The notes below the pieces were generated by a model. It made no database searches and was not told where the DNA came from. It saw nothing but the letters and a program-made list of their open reading frames with translations. Shown here one piece after another: positions 1 to 12,236 of a DNA stretch of 64,000 bases. The stretch is from Ascidia mentula (Eukaryota; Chordata; Ascidiacea; Phlebobranchia; Ascidiidae): the NCBI GenBank assembly GCA_947561715.1, contig OX387201.1, forward strand, positions 3,924,001-3,988,000. Reading direction: 5' to 3'. Made by a program: the position numbers and the translations under genes. The first letter of the stretch is position 1. The number at the start of each line of letters is the position of its first letter.

Positions 1-3000
1 TTCGATCTTCAAGCACGAGGAGAATTGTTTGCTTGTAATGCAGAGTTCATTCTGTGATTAAAACAATTTTGACAAACAATTTTAGTATCCAAATTTGGTC
101 GATGTTGTATTTAGTTTTTTTTTATTCAAAAGTAATTTTTTTACTGTCGCTTTTGCTCGAATGGTGTAAAACACATAATTGTAACCTAACTACTAAAACT
201 GCAACACAATTTCGAAACTGTATTCAATGAATTGGAAAATTCGTACGACATGCCAGAGCGCGACTCACACCGCGTAAAACCACAACAACTGTAAACACCA
301 ACTACATCTAACACATGACGCAAGCTATAAGCACACAATGGCTCGCTGTCCGGAACTCTCTTGTAGTTCCGTTAGGACATAAAGAAACTAGATAACTGTA
401 TTAACAGGATTTAAAAAACACCCCAACAATGACATGACCTATACGTGTTGGTTATGAACTTGAGAGTTGACGCAGTTCTATAAATAGACCAAAAACTCTA
501 AGTGTGATTGTATGAAGCAACTTTCGACCGTTGCGTTCGTGCTGTTTATCGAGGGTATTACCACGTATTAATGAAATCGGTTTATTGTTCGCCAATTTCA
601 CCGGTTTCTCGGTAACACAATAGGCGAACATTAAGAACCCGTCATATTACTTCGCTAGAGGTGGCAATCGAGCAATAATAACCGGAGCAGAACGTGTAAT
701 AGAAAAAGAATCGGCGACATCACCAGCATTGGCTGTGAATTTGATTTTGCGGCTGAAGTGAGAAGATTAAATGCTCCCGTGATTTTCATTCATCGACGGG
801 AAGTGAGATCGCGAATTATGACGTCACGCACAAAGGGTTGGGTCCCATTTGTTTTAGCGGAACGAAGATTTTGAAACGACGTCAACGGATAAGTTCTGGG
901 ACTCAATTAGGGGTTACTTGCCAGGTCGATCCAGATGTTCGTGACCAAAGATAATGAATTTGGTTTTGGGTGGATTGGTTTATTGGTAATATTTGCACAG
1001 TTTTGGATCCTGTCACGTTGCTAGGGGTGTAACTGTTTTGTAAACGCCCATGATTATGCCGGTACTTAAATTTTGACTTCCTGACAGACGAACTGGGACG
1101 AACGTGGGAACATAGGTCTGCGAATACGAGTTCTCTATACGTTCATTAGGGGATTCAGCGCTATTTTCAGCTGATGGTTGAAGATTTAAATTAAAATATC
1201 TTAATAGGCAAAATAGTGACGCAGATGGATTTCTCGCAAAGTGTTGAACGATTGTATAGTTGACTGAATGAAGATTAATTCTACTTTTTAATTAGTCCCA
1301 GTTACCTCGTAAAACGGCAAAGCTATCCGCGTTCAAATTAAACTTTTATTAGGGATATTTCTGTTGTTCGGGAATCGTTTGGTAGATACCACATGTATCT
1401 ATATATATTTTTACAGTGCATTCGTATTGGGTGATTTTCCACTGTGTCTGCGGTTTTCTGGACAAACAACTGGTATCCGTCTGGTGGTAATTCCCGTAAC
1501 CACGCACCGCCATCTTTTTCAGTTTTCGAGGAACGATCAGGATTTCCCGGCATAGTTAGATGAGAAAGCGCTTTACCATCATGGCCGAGACACGCAGTGC
1601 CAAGAAGAGCGAGGGGTCGAGCAAAATGAACGACTCTTGTCAATAGTTACACAGCGAGCTGCTATGAGTCCACGACACGATGGAAGACGGCGGGTGGCAT
1701 GGCGAAAAGCCGTATCGCCGACAGTTGGGCACCACAACGACAGTTTCAGGAATGTTGTAGATTCCAGAGATGACACCATTTGCAGTGACGCCCACCTCTA
1801 ACAACAGACGCACATATCAATACAGTGGGATTCAACTTCCTGGGCGTATAGAATCATTCAACAACATATTGAAACGGACATGCTGTGTATACAGTGGGGC
1901 AAAATAAAAGAGGAACAGATTCGTCCCACCTTTAATGGGTCACGTTTTAGAAGTTGGAGGGAATAGCAAAATGTCAAAAATTGCCTTTTAATTTTAGCTG
2001 AAGGAATTTTCATTTTGTCTTTTTTTTTATTTCTTTGGTTTTTCTGTGTGATGTTTTTGGTATTAATATATTTGAATAGCTTCCAATAATCTGTTCCTTT
2101 GGCATCGAAATTGCAATATACCTCATAAACGCCAAATCCGCTTTTGAGGCGTCTAAATAAATACTACGAATCACACGGATTACAAACGATCTAAAACCTC
2201 ACTGTTGAAAAGGATAATACACGAATTACACGATCCATGTATATCCGAATTTAAAGCAACGAAAAAAACCGAGCAGTTGTAGTACGAGGATCGGATTAGA
2301 CGTGACAATTTCGACATCTAAAATATCAGGGGCCAACTGTTATGCGAGGCGAAGAAAATTCGCTCGATACTCTGGCTATTTTAAGGCTGCAGTAAACGTG
2401 TCGGATTGCGTTCCGTGGAATCGACGAGAGGGATTTGAACTGTTTGATCAGGGTTTCTTCCAGCAAGACTTGTTCAATTTTTTTAATGTCTGTGGAGGTT
2501 GTGTAAATGTGTACATTTGTTGCCAAATTAAAACGCGTGGTCATCTGTGTGCCACGAAATCGCTTTGGGGAAAACCAGCGTACCCCGAAATCATTTATTC
2601 CCCCTCCACATGTACAGTTTACAACATATGTCAACAACACAAGTGATGACGTTTTACCACGGCAAAATTGCGTGAATCGTATTTTACGGTGTCAAACACA
2701 ATCGCGAAATTTATCGCATTTTAACATCGGACTGACTTCCCTTAAGCACTGAACAATAAGCGGATATCGAACGAAACGGCAAAACGCAGACGCAAGCACA
2801 ACAACTTAACGACTCAGCTTGCCCGGTAATTTAGTGAAACCGCGTAGATATCTCTGCAATCGATCGCAAGGCTACCGTCGTAACACCCACCACGGTTTAA
2901 ACATCCGCACTGCCGCGCGACATTTAACATAATCGAATCCAGTTAAAGTAATAAACCAACCTCCCGCGGCTGCCGTTAAAGTGTATTAAGTGAATGTCGG

Positions 3001-6000
3001 TGACGCACGGAAGGATCGCGCGTCGCGGCTTGGCCTTGGTCTCTCGACGGCTGACGAAAAGGGGACGCGATCAAATTTCGTTTATTCTTGGTCTTCTGCC
3101 GGGCTAAGGGGGCTTAAGCGATCAATAAGTGTACTTTGGCCCCTGCCTTTCACAATCGTTTAGACGCCGAGAAAACGGGCCGGTAAATTTATTTAAAAAT
3201 GCATTACACCACTTGAATTAAGTTAGCTAAGCTCTTCCAATACTTTGTCCATGTGGGCAAAACATACGAAATTTAAATGTTGTAAATTCTGATGGTTTGC
3301 GACCCGCGTCACAAACAAATGTGAAAAAGCTGACAACTGCATTTGATCGTCAGGATTTCAGTTCCGACTCCCGCTTGCTCACTCAACACTATAACGATGA
3401 CCGAAGTGCTGAACAATATGTTTTTTTAGCTAAGTACGGTTCCTTGGACGTCACAGTGACGACACGGGGCCGGTAGCGGACATATCGCTGGACAAAAATA
3501 CCAGAAAAACACTGTAGTCGCGTGTAAAGCAATGAGGACACACGCCGTGGCGACACAGGTTCTAAGGTGAAACGTGCGAAAAATCACTCTGGTTTCGTCG
3601 CCTAATTGCTCAAATCTGTACATTCCAAGTACTTAATCAGACCGGCTGTCATACTACAAGCCACTGTATAGTCTTAGGAATCGTGCCCGCTGTAGCTCAG
3701 ACGACGGTCGTGGTACGGGGTGACTCCATTCACGGGCGAGGCGACCGCCAAATAGGCGAAAATGGGTGGATTGCATTCACAAGCGCAAAAACTGCTTCGT
3801 CGAGGTTTCGGTAAAGTGCGACGTGACTTGCCACAACTATGTACGCAGCGAACCAGGTAAACAGGTGGTGCTGCGCCTTTTGCAGCTGCAGCAGTCGATT
3901 GCTCTGCAGCTTCTTGATTCGGGTCGCGTATAGGGCAAGGTGCTATTGCTTTTGTGTTTGTATATTTTATGCCATTGGCCAATAAATTGCGGCCGTAAGT
4001 TTGAGATCTTGAAAATACAGGTCGGCAAACATATATTTTGAACGTATGTTGTAAATTTAAAGTACGTATTTTTTAAAGTATTTCATGGTTTTCTTGTGAA
4101 ACGACTACAAACATCTGCTGGGAGTTGGCAAGCAGGGGACACTTGGACCGCGAAATGAGAAACACACGGATGCAATTCCGCAGCATCTGTCATTCTCCAT
4201 GGGAAAATGCACTCGTCCCAAAAACGTTCAATTTTAACCTAAAAAAAGTAATAACCAATAACGTGGTTGGGGTACAACGCCACATTTTAGTGTAGAGGCG
4301 CCAAAAAAGGCGATACTCTTCCAGGATTTCCGCGAAGCCGCCGGTATGCGGTTACCCATAACTAGGTGGTGGCATTGAAGAGAAATTGGTTTCACCGCAA
4401 GTATCACCATTAACAACCCATCAAGGAACAATCGCCCGCCTCTTGAAAGCAACTTGGCACGTCTACCGTCTCCATGACCGCTGTATCAATACAGTTAACC
4501 ACATGTTAAAGGCCAGTTACGATAAACCGATCGCGCAGCACCAATGACTGTATAAACCATCCATTACGCAACACGAAGGTAAACAACGGCTCTACTGTGA
4601 CTGCATGACACAGAGCGCTTAAGAACAAGGGCAAATTTTGCTCATCTTAACTACATGGTTCTTCTCATAACCGTAGGTAGAAGGTTTTGCCCATATTATT
4701 TATTACGTCATGGGATTTACGTCCGCGCTGAGTTAACCCTTTAAACAGTTGTTTACGCAACAAAATTTGTCCCCGTCGTGGCACAAAAGGTGAACCCCAC
4801 CACCGGTATACCAATAACCGCTTTATTTGACTTAGTCACCCCAGCTGTCTCCGAGGTCGCCGCCGATGCCAAGACAACGCGAACACACGATCCACCTCAA
4901 ACTCTTCCAGACATCCGGATCAGGGGGGACATGTTAAATCGAAACATCAACAAGCGGGCGCAGCGGCGATCAAAGTAAACGATCAGTGCCCGAAATTGAA
5001 CTGACTCACCGACGGAATTACATTGGCTCCCATTGTGCTCAGACCAGCAGGAGCAGCCGAAGCTGACGTAATGGTTGAAGCCGCTTCAGCGTCGGAGAAG
5101 ACAAAACAGCAACACGCGATTAGAAACACAAGCGGTATTTGGCGAGCGTCTCGCTCTCGAGGGCCGGTTAAACGCTGTGACTACCTCCGCCAGGCATCAG
5201 TCTAAAGTGAGCGTTGCGCAGCCGCTAAACACTACTTGCAACATCAATGGGCTTAGTTGTGTTCGCAATAGGTCTCATTTGTACGTTAAATTGCCTTTTG
5301 TCTGTCGACGTGGGCTCGCAATTGCCGCTCCAGCAAACCTGCAACGCGACGTTGGCCAAAGCCTGACCCACTCGAGTGGCGCGGAACGACAAAAATGCGG
5401 TTCTAAAAATACCCCCACCTCCGTTATTTATCGGGTCGCGACCCCAGCTGATTACAAGTGTCCCGTCGACCAATAAGCGTGAAGTGAAATTGTTTCTCGA
5501 TGGGCTGAGTCGGCAGGACGAGGCCTAGACAAACAGCGCGAACAAACAAAGCACATACCCCCTGTCGTTTCGAACTTGGCCAGGGGATAAATTAACTGTT
5601 TGCGATCAATATTGGCCCAACTTATTTTGTCACGCATATCATTTCTTGGTACCAGAGACAGTGGCTTGTTGCCAAAAACACGCCATGGCGCAAGTCCTTG
5701 TTTTCGCGCTGAGCGTGCAATTGAGTTTCGCACTGCACGGGTCGATTTTTCTTGCGCGTGATCTTGCTCCTAAGGCCGCCAAAATAAACGTTTATTAGAT
5801 TCGGGTTGGGCGCACGAGTCACTGCCGGTCACAGATGGAATGAGACCGCATAATAAAGGTGATGGACAACTTGTTCGAACGGGCGATCACCTTAATTCGG
5901 GAAAAACCATCACCAACTTTGGATAATGATAATAATTGCAGAGGGCAAGTTCTATTTGCAGAGCTCTTATTATTATTCGGGACAGCCTCCCTCAAAATGT

Positions 6001-9000
6001 AATTTGGTCAATTTGATTGCTCAACAGGTTGAAAATGTTACAGCAATAATAACAGCACCCCAACAACACTAATTTCCTTTTTACTTATTCCTCAACACAA
6101 CGTTGCATGAAATAGATTCTTGTGCATTTCAGACCAACTTTGAGACACTCGTATATATTACTGAACACGGTACACTAAACCATATCACTAATTGCACCCA
6201 TATGTGCACGCGGTACGCGACAATTGACAATATCATATTAGCACTGTCATTTAATGATTAACAGTTGTCTTACAATATATATGTGAATTATTTGCATAAA
6301 CATGCCAAGCAAGGGGTTTCCACGCCCCTATCCTACGCACATCCCACGTTAATACGGATCCAAAGTCATTTATAAACCATACAACGATAAACATAATTGT
6401 ATTGCGGGCACACTCCGTCCAGGTTAAAATTACACACAGCAAATTATATCAGCAAATCAACAGTACCAGGCAACAGATGACGCAGCAAAATGAAACACGT
6501 CATGGACCTATGACACTGCACAAACCGCCGACTCTAATGGAAACGTATGGAAATCGAATGTCGTTGTCGCGCGCAGGTTATTTGCATCAGCCGTATTTTG
6601 GCCTTAATTATCACCTGTCAGAAGTTGTGGCTTGCGCAAGACCGACGACCGACTCCATGGGGAGAAGGACTTGATTGAAAAGGGACACGAGGATTGCGTT
6701 TATTTGATCGATGATAAGTCACAGGACCGACGACGTCTTCAGGTTAATGGCCCCAAAACCGACCCAGACTGTACGCCTGTGCAAGCAACGGCACTTATAC
6801 ATTGTTGACAGGCGACCTATATTAAACACAAAATCACGTGATCTCGTTTGGGTAGTTGTGCGCGGATTCCAAATCAGCGGTGTCTGATGATTATCTGACG
6901 AAATCTCTCGTGCTCTACGTAACGATATTCGTAACCGGCGCACGTTTTTTCGCACAACTTGGCAAACTTTTCGCCGGTAAACACCTGCTTGCACGGGAAC
7001 AGTGTTTTCAGTTTATGACTGGGCGTTTGAAGACCGAATTAGGACAAACCGATGGACATCATGCAACGTAGTCACATACGACTTTGTCATGGTATAAAAC
7101 AATGTAGATGTCTGGGTTTGTGTTGTGTTGTACGAAACATGTAGTGAAGACCACACAGCTAATCGTCTGTTTGATGAATACTGCCCAAGCGACCTTTTAG
7201 TCACCTCAAATATATACACCTGCAGAAAGTATACCAAAGATAAGAAAAATTTAACAAACCATGAAATTCATGAGACAAAAATTTATAACCACGACGTAAT
7301 GGAAATACCAGACAAAATCAAACTGAAGATAAAATTCTTCGGCGATTTCGCATCGTGAAGGAGTTAGCATAGACGGAATATCTACAACACGCCCCCTCGG
7401 CTATCAGCTGCTTTACCCGAAACTGCGATAAGTGTTTAAAGTCGATCACCTGTCGAAACACATGACGTAGTGGGTGACTGTTTGGTTACAACTGACATTG
7501 TTACGTAAAATGACGATGCTCGAACGCTCCTGGAATGTTAGGATTGCCGAGTTGATGATCAAACAAAAGGGGTAGATGCTACAAGCTCACTTTTAGATTG
7601 TTCAACACTCCACAAGAGGGACGGCTGTACTTTTAGGTGATTCACAGTGGACTGTTGTTTAGCTTAGGGTCCTACTCGACTGTATTGAGCCCTATTTTAA
7701 ACTACAAGAGTCACGGTCGCGTCAATGGATTTGTGACGAAATATTGGGAGAAAATGGCGTTCTCGAAAGCGGTGATCGAGTCCAAAGATTCTGTAAGCCG
7801 TTGTCAATTAACGATATGATTCGACAAAAAAATCGCGGCCAAAATTTATGAATTTTCACTCATCGTATGCGAGGAAATTCTCACATGACATCACGTGCTG
7901 TGACGTGAGCGGCGTGTGATGAAATCGCGGGAAATTTTGTAGTGGGTCAATAAAATGTTTTGTGAGGAAGTGAGAAGTAGAATTTATGAGTTTTACCGCT
8001 TATAAGCTATCAGAAGGCAAACATTAAACTCATTGGAGGGTAATGTTGAAGCGTGGAGTCGTTAATGTGGGGAGAAACCCCTGGGTAGCTGATGATGGAA
8101 TTTCACGCAAACAGAGCAGCGGAACTTTACAAAAACTTTTTAATATTGCGCACTAGTTACAGCTTACTTCTGGATTAAATACACATTTACCAATAGACAA
8201 ACAAACCAATGTATGAAACAATGGCTTCGGAACTTTTCCCGCAAAAAAACAAATAGCAATGAAAATTGTGGTTGTTACAAATAGTACAACCAGGGCAACA
8301 AAAAAATTTTAAAATATTTGAAAGTAGAATCTTAATTCCAAACTACGTGGTAAGTTACTCTTGTCCCCTTTTCCATGAGCTGATCATACAAAAACAACAC
8401 GCGTGGAAACAAATAAATCCTAACAAGTTTAAAACAAAAAAATATTCATTGGATATATGTTGCGCAATGATTAATCACAGAATTCCTATTTTTTATCACC
8501 GACCGCGGCTCCTGTCGACAATTTTTCCACTGGGTCTTACGTCATGTTGAAAGGGTCGTCGTGCAATCCACGGTGACGCCAAAAATGTGTCAAAAACCTG
8601 CACGCCGACGCCGGCGCGCGCGTGGTAATTGACAATAATTGTGGCTAATTGCCGCTATTTTGATATATTTACCAGGGTTTGGTGATGGGCATAGATAATA
8701 CGGGAGAGGTTATTCATCACTGGAGCTGGAACTTCAGAGTAAAACGCGTAAAAGTCGACAACGTCAGGGATGAGTATCAACTTTCACGAAAATGGCGCCG
8801 CTGAATCCGACAAACCTGACCGTACAGTTCGTCCGAGAAACCCTACATACTCCATGATTACACTCACCCCGAAAGGGTACTCCATATAGCCTCTGTATTG
8901 GCGGAGGAGTGGTTGAAGTTGATGAAGCATGTTGAACCGGTTTAAAAGCGCAACCTGCGTAACCCCAGGTGGATTGAAGATGCGTATCTGAGACCGGCGT

Positions 9001-11399
9001 CAGACGGAGGTCGCACGTCCAAAGCTGTTCCATCAACGCATGGAGTTGCTATCTGGACAGCTTGTAATGTGAACGCGCACCTAATTACTTCGCAGTCCCT
9101 TGAGTTTATTTCGACACCTGAACCTGTATTGGAATTTTCAGCGATCTTTGTACTGATGCCACGTTCCATCGCGCAGTACGGGCGCCAGCACCACAAACAA
9201 ACCCCATTCGTTACCCGAGTATTTTTCACCTTATCACTGGGACAGACTGCCCCCCTTTATCACGATACGCGCCTTCGGGCGGAACCGAAACAGTAAAGGC
9301 CACTTGAACACAAGGCGGGTAATGCTAAATTTCCCGAGGTCTATGTAAATGGTTATATGAAACTGAGGTGAACAACACGAAACTTGCACAAAATTTTCGC
9401 TGCCGAATATGCAAAATGCAAAGCGTCCCTAAAATGTTGTTACGGCCTTAGATCTCCGCAGTTAGATCATATCTATCAACAATTGGCCAGCATCTACAGA
9501 ATGGAGAAATTTCCGGGGCGATAGTCGAAAACATTTTGACAAAAAGTGCCTGATTGCATTTTCATTTGCCGTTTAGCAGATTCCGACGCAAAAGCCGGTT
9601 TACATTCGCAGTTGTTTCACAAATAAACTCTTTCCTTATCAACCCCCAAACCGCGATATCCCGGCAATTCAAAACTAACTTAGCGGCCGAAAAACCGCTT
9701 GAGACCTCGCCCGCATATCTTAACGAGCAACTTTATCGATGATATTTACTAAATAGCGCCTTTTCATTATCGCTGCTCGTTTGATGCGAAACACGTTTGA
9801 TGGATGGAACGTGATCGAATCTCGCTGTCTTGTACCATTCGACACATTAAGCGTATAACCGACCGCGTTTTCCACGTCACGAGCGGGTTTTCCAAGAACG
9901 CCGATAGAGAGCAAGTGTTTGAGTCCAGAAACGGGGACCTATCGCTCAACAAACTGCAACAAGGAGGCGTAATGCCATCGCAGGGACACAAACACTTGTC
10001 GGGCTTGCTGATTAGAATCGCTTAATAATTGACAGCGCGCCGCGGAATGCGGCCTACGCGGCTGCGCTGTTTCACGCTGTAACACGCGAAGTTTCGGGCC
10101 GAAAAACAGTAGGAAAAGGGCAACTGATACCTCGGCCTGCAAGAAGTGAATGGCTGCGTGGATTGTCGCATTAGGTAAAAGTCACACGACTGCGTGGTTT
10201 GAACAGTTTCCACCGCCCACTCAGCGCGAGGCACTTAAGGAAGTGGCGATTTGCGATAAATTGGAGATAGAGGAAAAGTTCCTTTAACCTTGGTCGTTGC
10301 GAAATTACGAAGGTTTTTAATTATTGCAACACTGTGTACAATTATAATGTGAAAAGGGAACGAGGTAATTCACACGATTTTTCACTTTTCTCATTATATC
10401 CACGATGCTCAGCAATGTTGCGCAACCCAAAATTTTCCAAAACTTTCTGAAATTGAAAAACCATTGTTCGAAACGTGGATGGATTCACCTCAAAATCCTT
10501 TCGATTCACATTTCAATTAGATCAACCAAACTAACAAAACAATGGTGCCAATTTTTCGCCTTACACGCGAGGTTGGTATTGTTTTGTCCGAAATGGTCGG
10601 TTTACAAGCAAATGTCCTCTATGCCGCGTTTGTCAGTCCGAAGTGCTTGTTTGTGTGGCGGACTGTCTTAAGAGCGGCCGATGTACACGCGCCACAAGAC
10701 AATTGATCGGCACTTGTCACAAGTGTCGAACAGCATACGCCGACACACGACCAAACTTGTTTTGAAATACGATACCACTGATGTACTGCCATACTTGTAC
10801 GTTTCCCTGACATACTTGAGGCCATACGTATAATGGTAAGGGAATCTCGAATTTATTTAAGGGTTCTTCACACGGGTTCGTTTGGATATGGGGGATATAA
10901 CAAGCAAGTGGCATCAGTGCGAGTGAAAATTTGTGGCGGTCGATGGAAAATGGATTCCTTTACTTTTAAGGTTGGGATGTTAACAAGACGGGTACTACGT
11001 TCAACTTCCGGCACCAATTGTTACTCACAATGCACGTGTGCGTCAGAGGCGCGGCTATCACTCGTCAAAACAAACGCCTTGATGAATAGAAGACTGTGTA
11101 AGCTATCTATATATACCAATGCACCCTAAACATACGTCCAATCTCAAACGGTCGACCACAATGACATCACAGCCATGAAATCGGCTTAAAACGTAGGGGA
11201 GGCCTGTATATGACTGAAGGACCACGTACTGTCCCACCCAAGTACTTCCTACGGCCCACTTTAAGAGAAAGTGGACCCGAAGGGTCACCAACATCGATAT
11301 TTGTCCGCGTGAGACTTCGCAACGCACCCTGGGGGTCACGGTGAATGACATTATCTGCCCCAACGCTAAGTTTCGCATAAATAGGCCGCCGGCTCTATT
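1..11399. other. Gene-free CpG-rich stretch
   Basis: I see no exon chain, RNA gene or recognisable domain here. Open frames are short (about 60-105 codons), overlap one another on both strands and lack convincing splice partners. The base composition is richer in CG dinucleotides than the right half of the window. A lone TATA-like string near 480 (TATAAATA) has no recognisable gene behind it. The stretch directly upstream of 11.4 kb may hold control elements of the downstream secreted-protein gene, but nothing in it proves this. Confidence 0.5.
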
Positions 11400-11416
11400 G
11401 CGCTCAAGCCGCCGTC

Positions 11417-11530
11417 TGACGTAAGCGCGCGATTTGGTCCGTTGAGCGAAGTGCGCCGAGAAAAGAAAGTCGGTCGAGCATTTTTTCTCTCGCTCTGGGT
11501 ATAAATAATGCGCTGGAAGCGCTGGTTTAG
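11417..11530 (+). promoter_or_regulatory. Core promoter: CRE-like site and TATA box
   Basis: A CRE/ATF-like TGACGTAA lies at 11417-11424, and a good TATA box, TATAAATA, at 11500-11507 in a locally GC-rich stretch. Transcription would be expected to start about 25-30 bp downstream, near 11530. An exon-like stretch with a strong donor follows (GCATAG|gtgtgagt, exon end 11660). The position fits the first exon of the secreted-protein gene whose ATG is at 12237. A CRE would suit cAMP-responsive expression, as is common for neuroendocrine precursors; that part is inference. Confidence 0.55.
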
Positions 11531-11660
11531 ACACAGGTCGTCGAGTGTTCCTCGAGCAGTCTTCCTCCGAAGCGGAGAACGCTCCTCCAGTGCGATTTGG
11601 TGGAGGACATCAGCCACGTTGTGGATTTAAAAGTTAGCGTCTTAAGGTTCTGCCGCATAG
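11530..11660 (+). other. Probable non-coding 5'UTR exon
   Basis: This stretch sits between the TATA box and a strong splice donor at 11660/11661. It has no useful ATG-led frame on the plus strand. The next good acceptor is at 12228 (a T-rich tract ending in caacag), only eight bases before the ATG at 12237, so a leader exon followed by a signal-peptide exon is the simplest reading. The transcription start is estimated from the TATA position only. Confidence 0.45.
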
Positions 11661-12236
11661 GTGTGAGTGTAGTTGACGGAACTTGACTCGTAGCATAGAG
11701 GGATGTAGTATGACAAGGCGTTCTTATACAATTCTTGCAGAAAATATGGCAGAGTTCACGATGTTTAAAATGTATTTTTTTTTGTTTAGAAAAATAAGCT
11801 TAAGCAAACAACTAAGAAACGTGTTCTTAAAAACTCTCGTATCAACAACTGCTATACATTCATCAAGTACCTTGCAACGAGAACGGAAAACGTAAGTAAA
11901 CTTATCTCGTAAAAGAAATAGGCAAAAAATATCCTGGTCTTTTTTTGTATAGCCAAGTCTTAAACTATTGCAATGCCTGCATTTTACTTTAAGGGTTCAA
12001 ATGAGACTGCTATTTACCGCCGTTTTGTTACGGGGAAATTAAAAGCCCACCGGTTTGTTTATCTTGGGCCAGTTATCAAAGCCTGGCCCCGCGAGATATT
12101 GTAAACACTCCGCTCCGGCCCGCCTTAACCTTGCGACCCCGACGCGTCGCTTTCTCACGAAACGACCGAAGAGCAAAAAAAAGTTGGCAGCATTCTTTCG
12201 AATACTAAAATTATTTTTTGATCAACAGAAACAAAA

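Noticed and set aside
479-490. TATA-like string (TATAAATA) near the left end
   Set aside because: No gene, leader exon or donor follows it within a sensible distance.
7125-7358. Plus-strand frame with HTANRLFDEYCPSD, faintly like a Cys-loop receptor N-terminus
   Set aside because: The similarity is a few residues only. No following receptor exons or Cys-loop are seen and the splice sites are poor.
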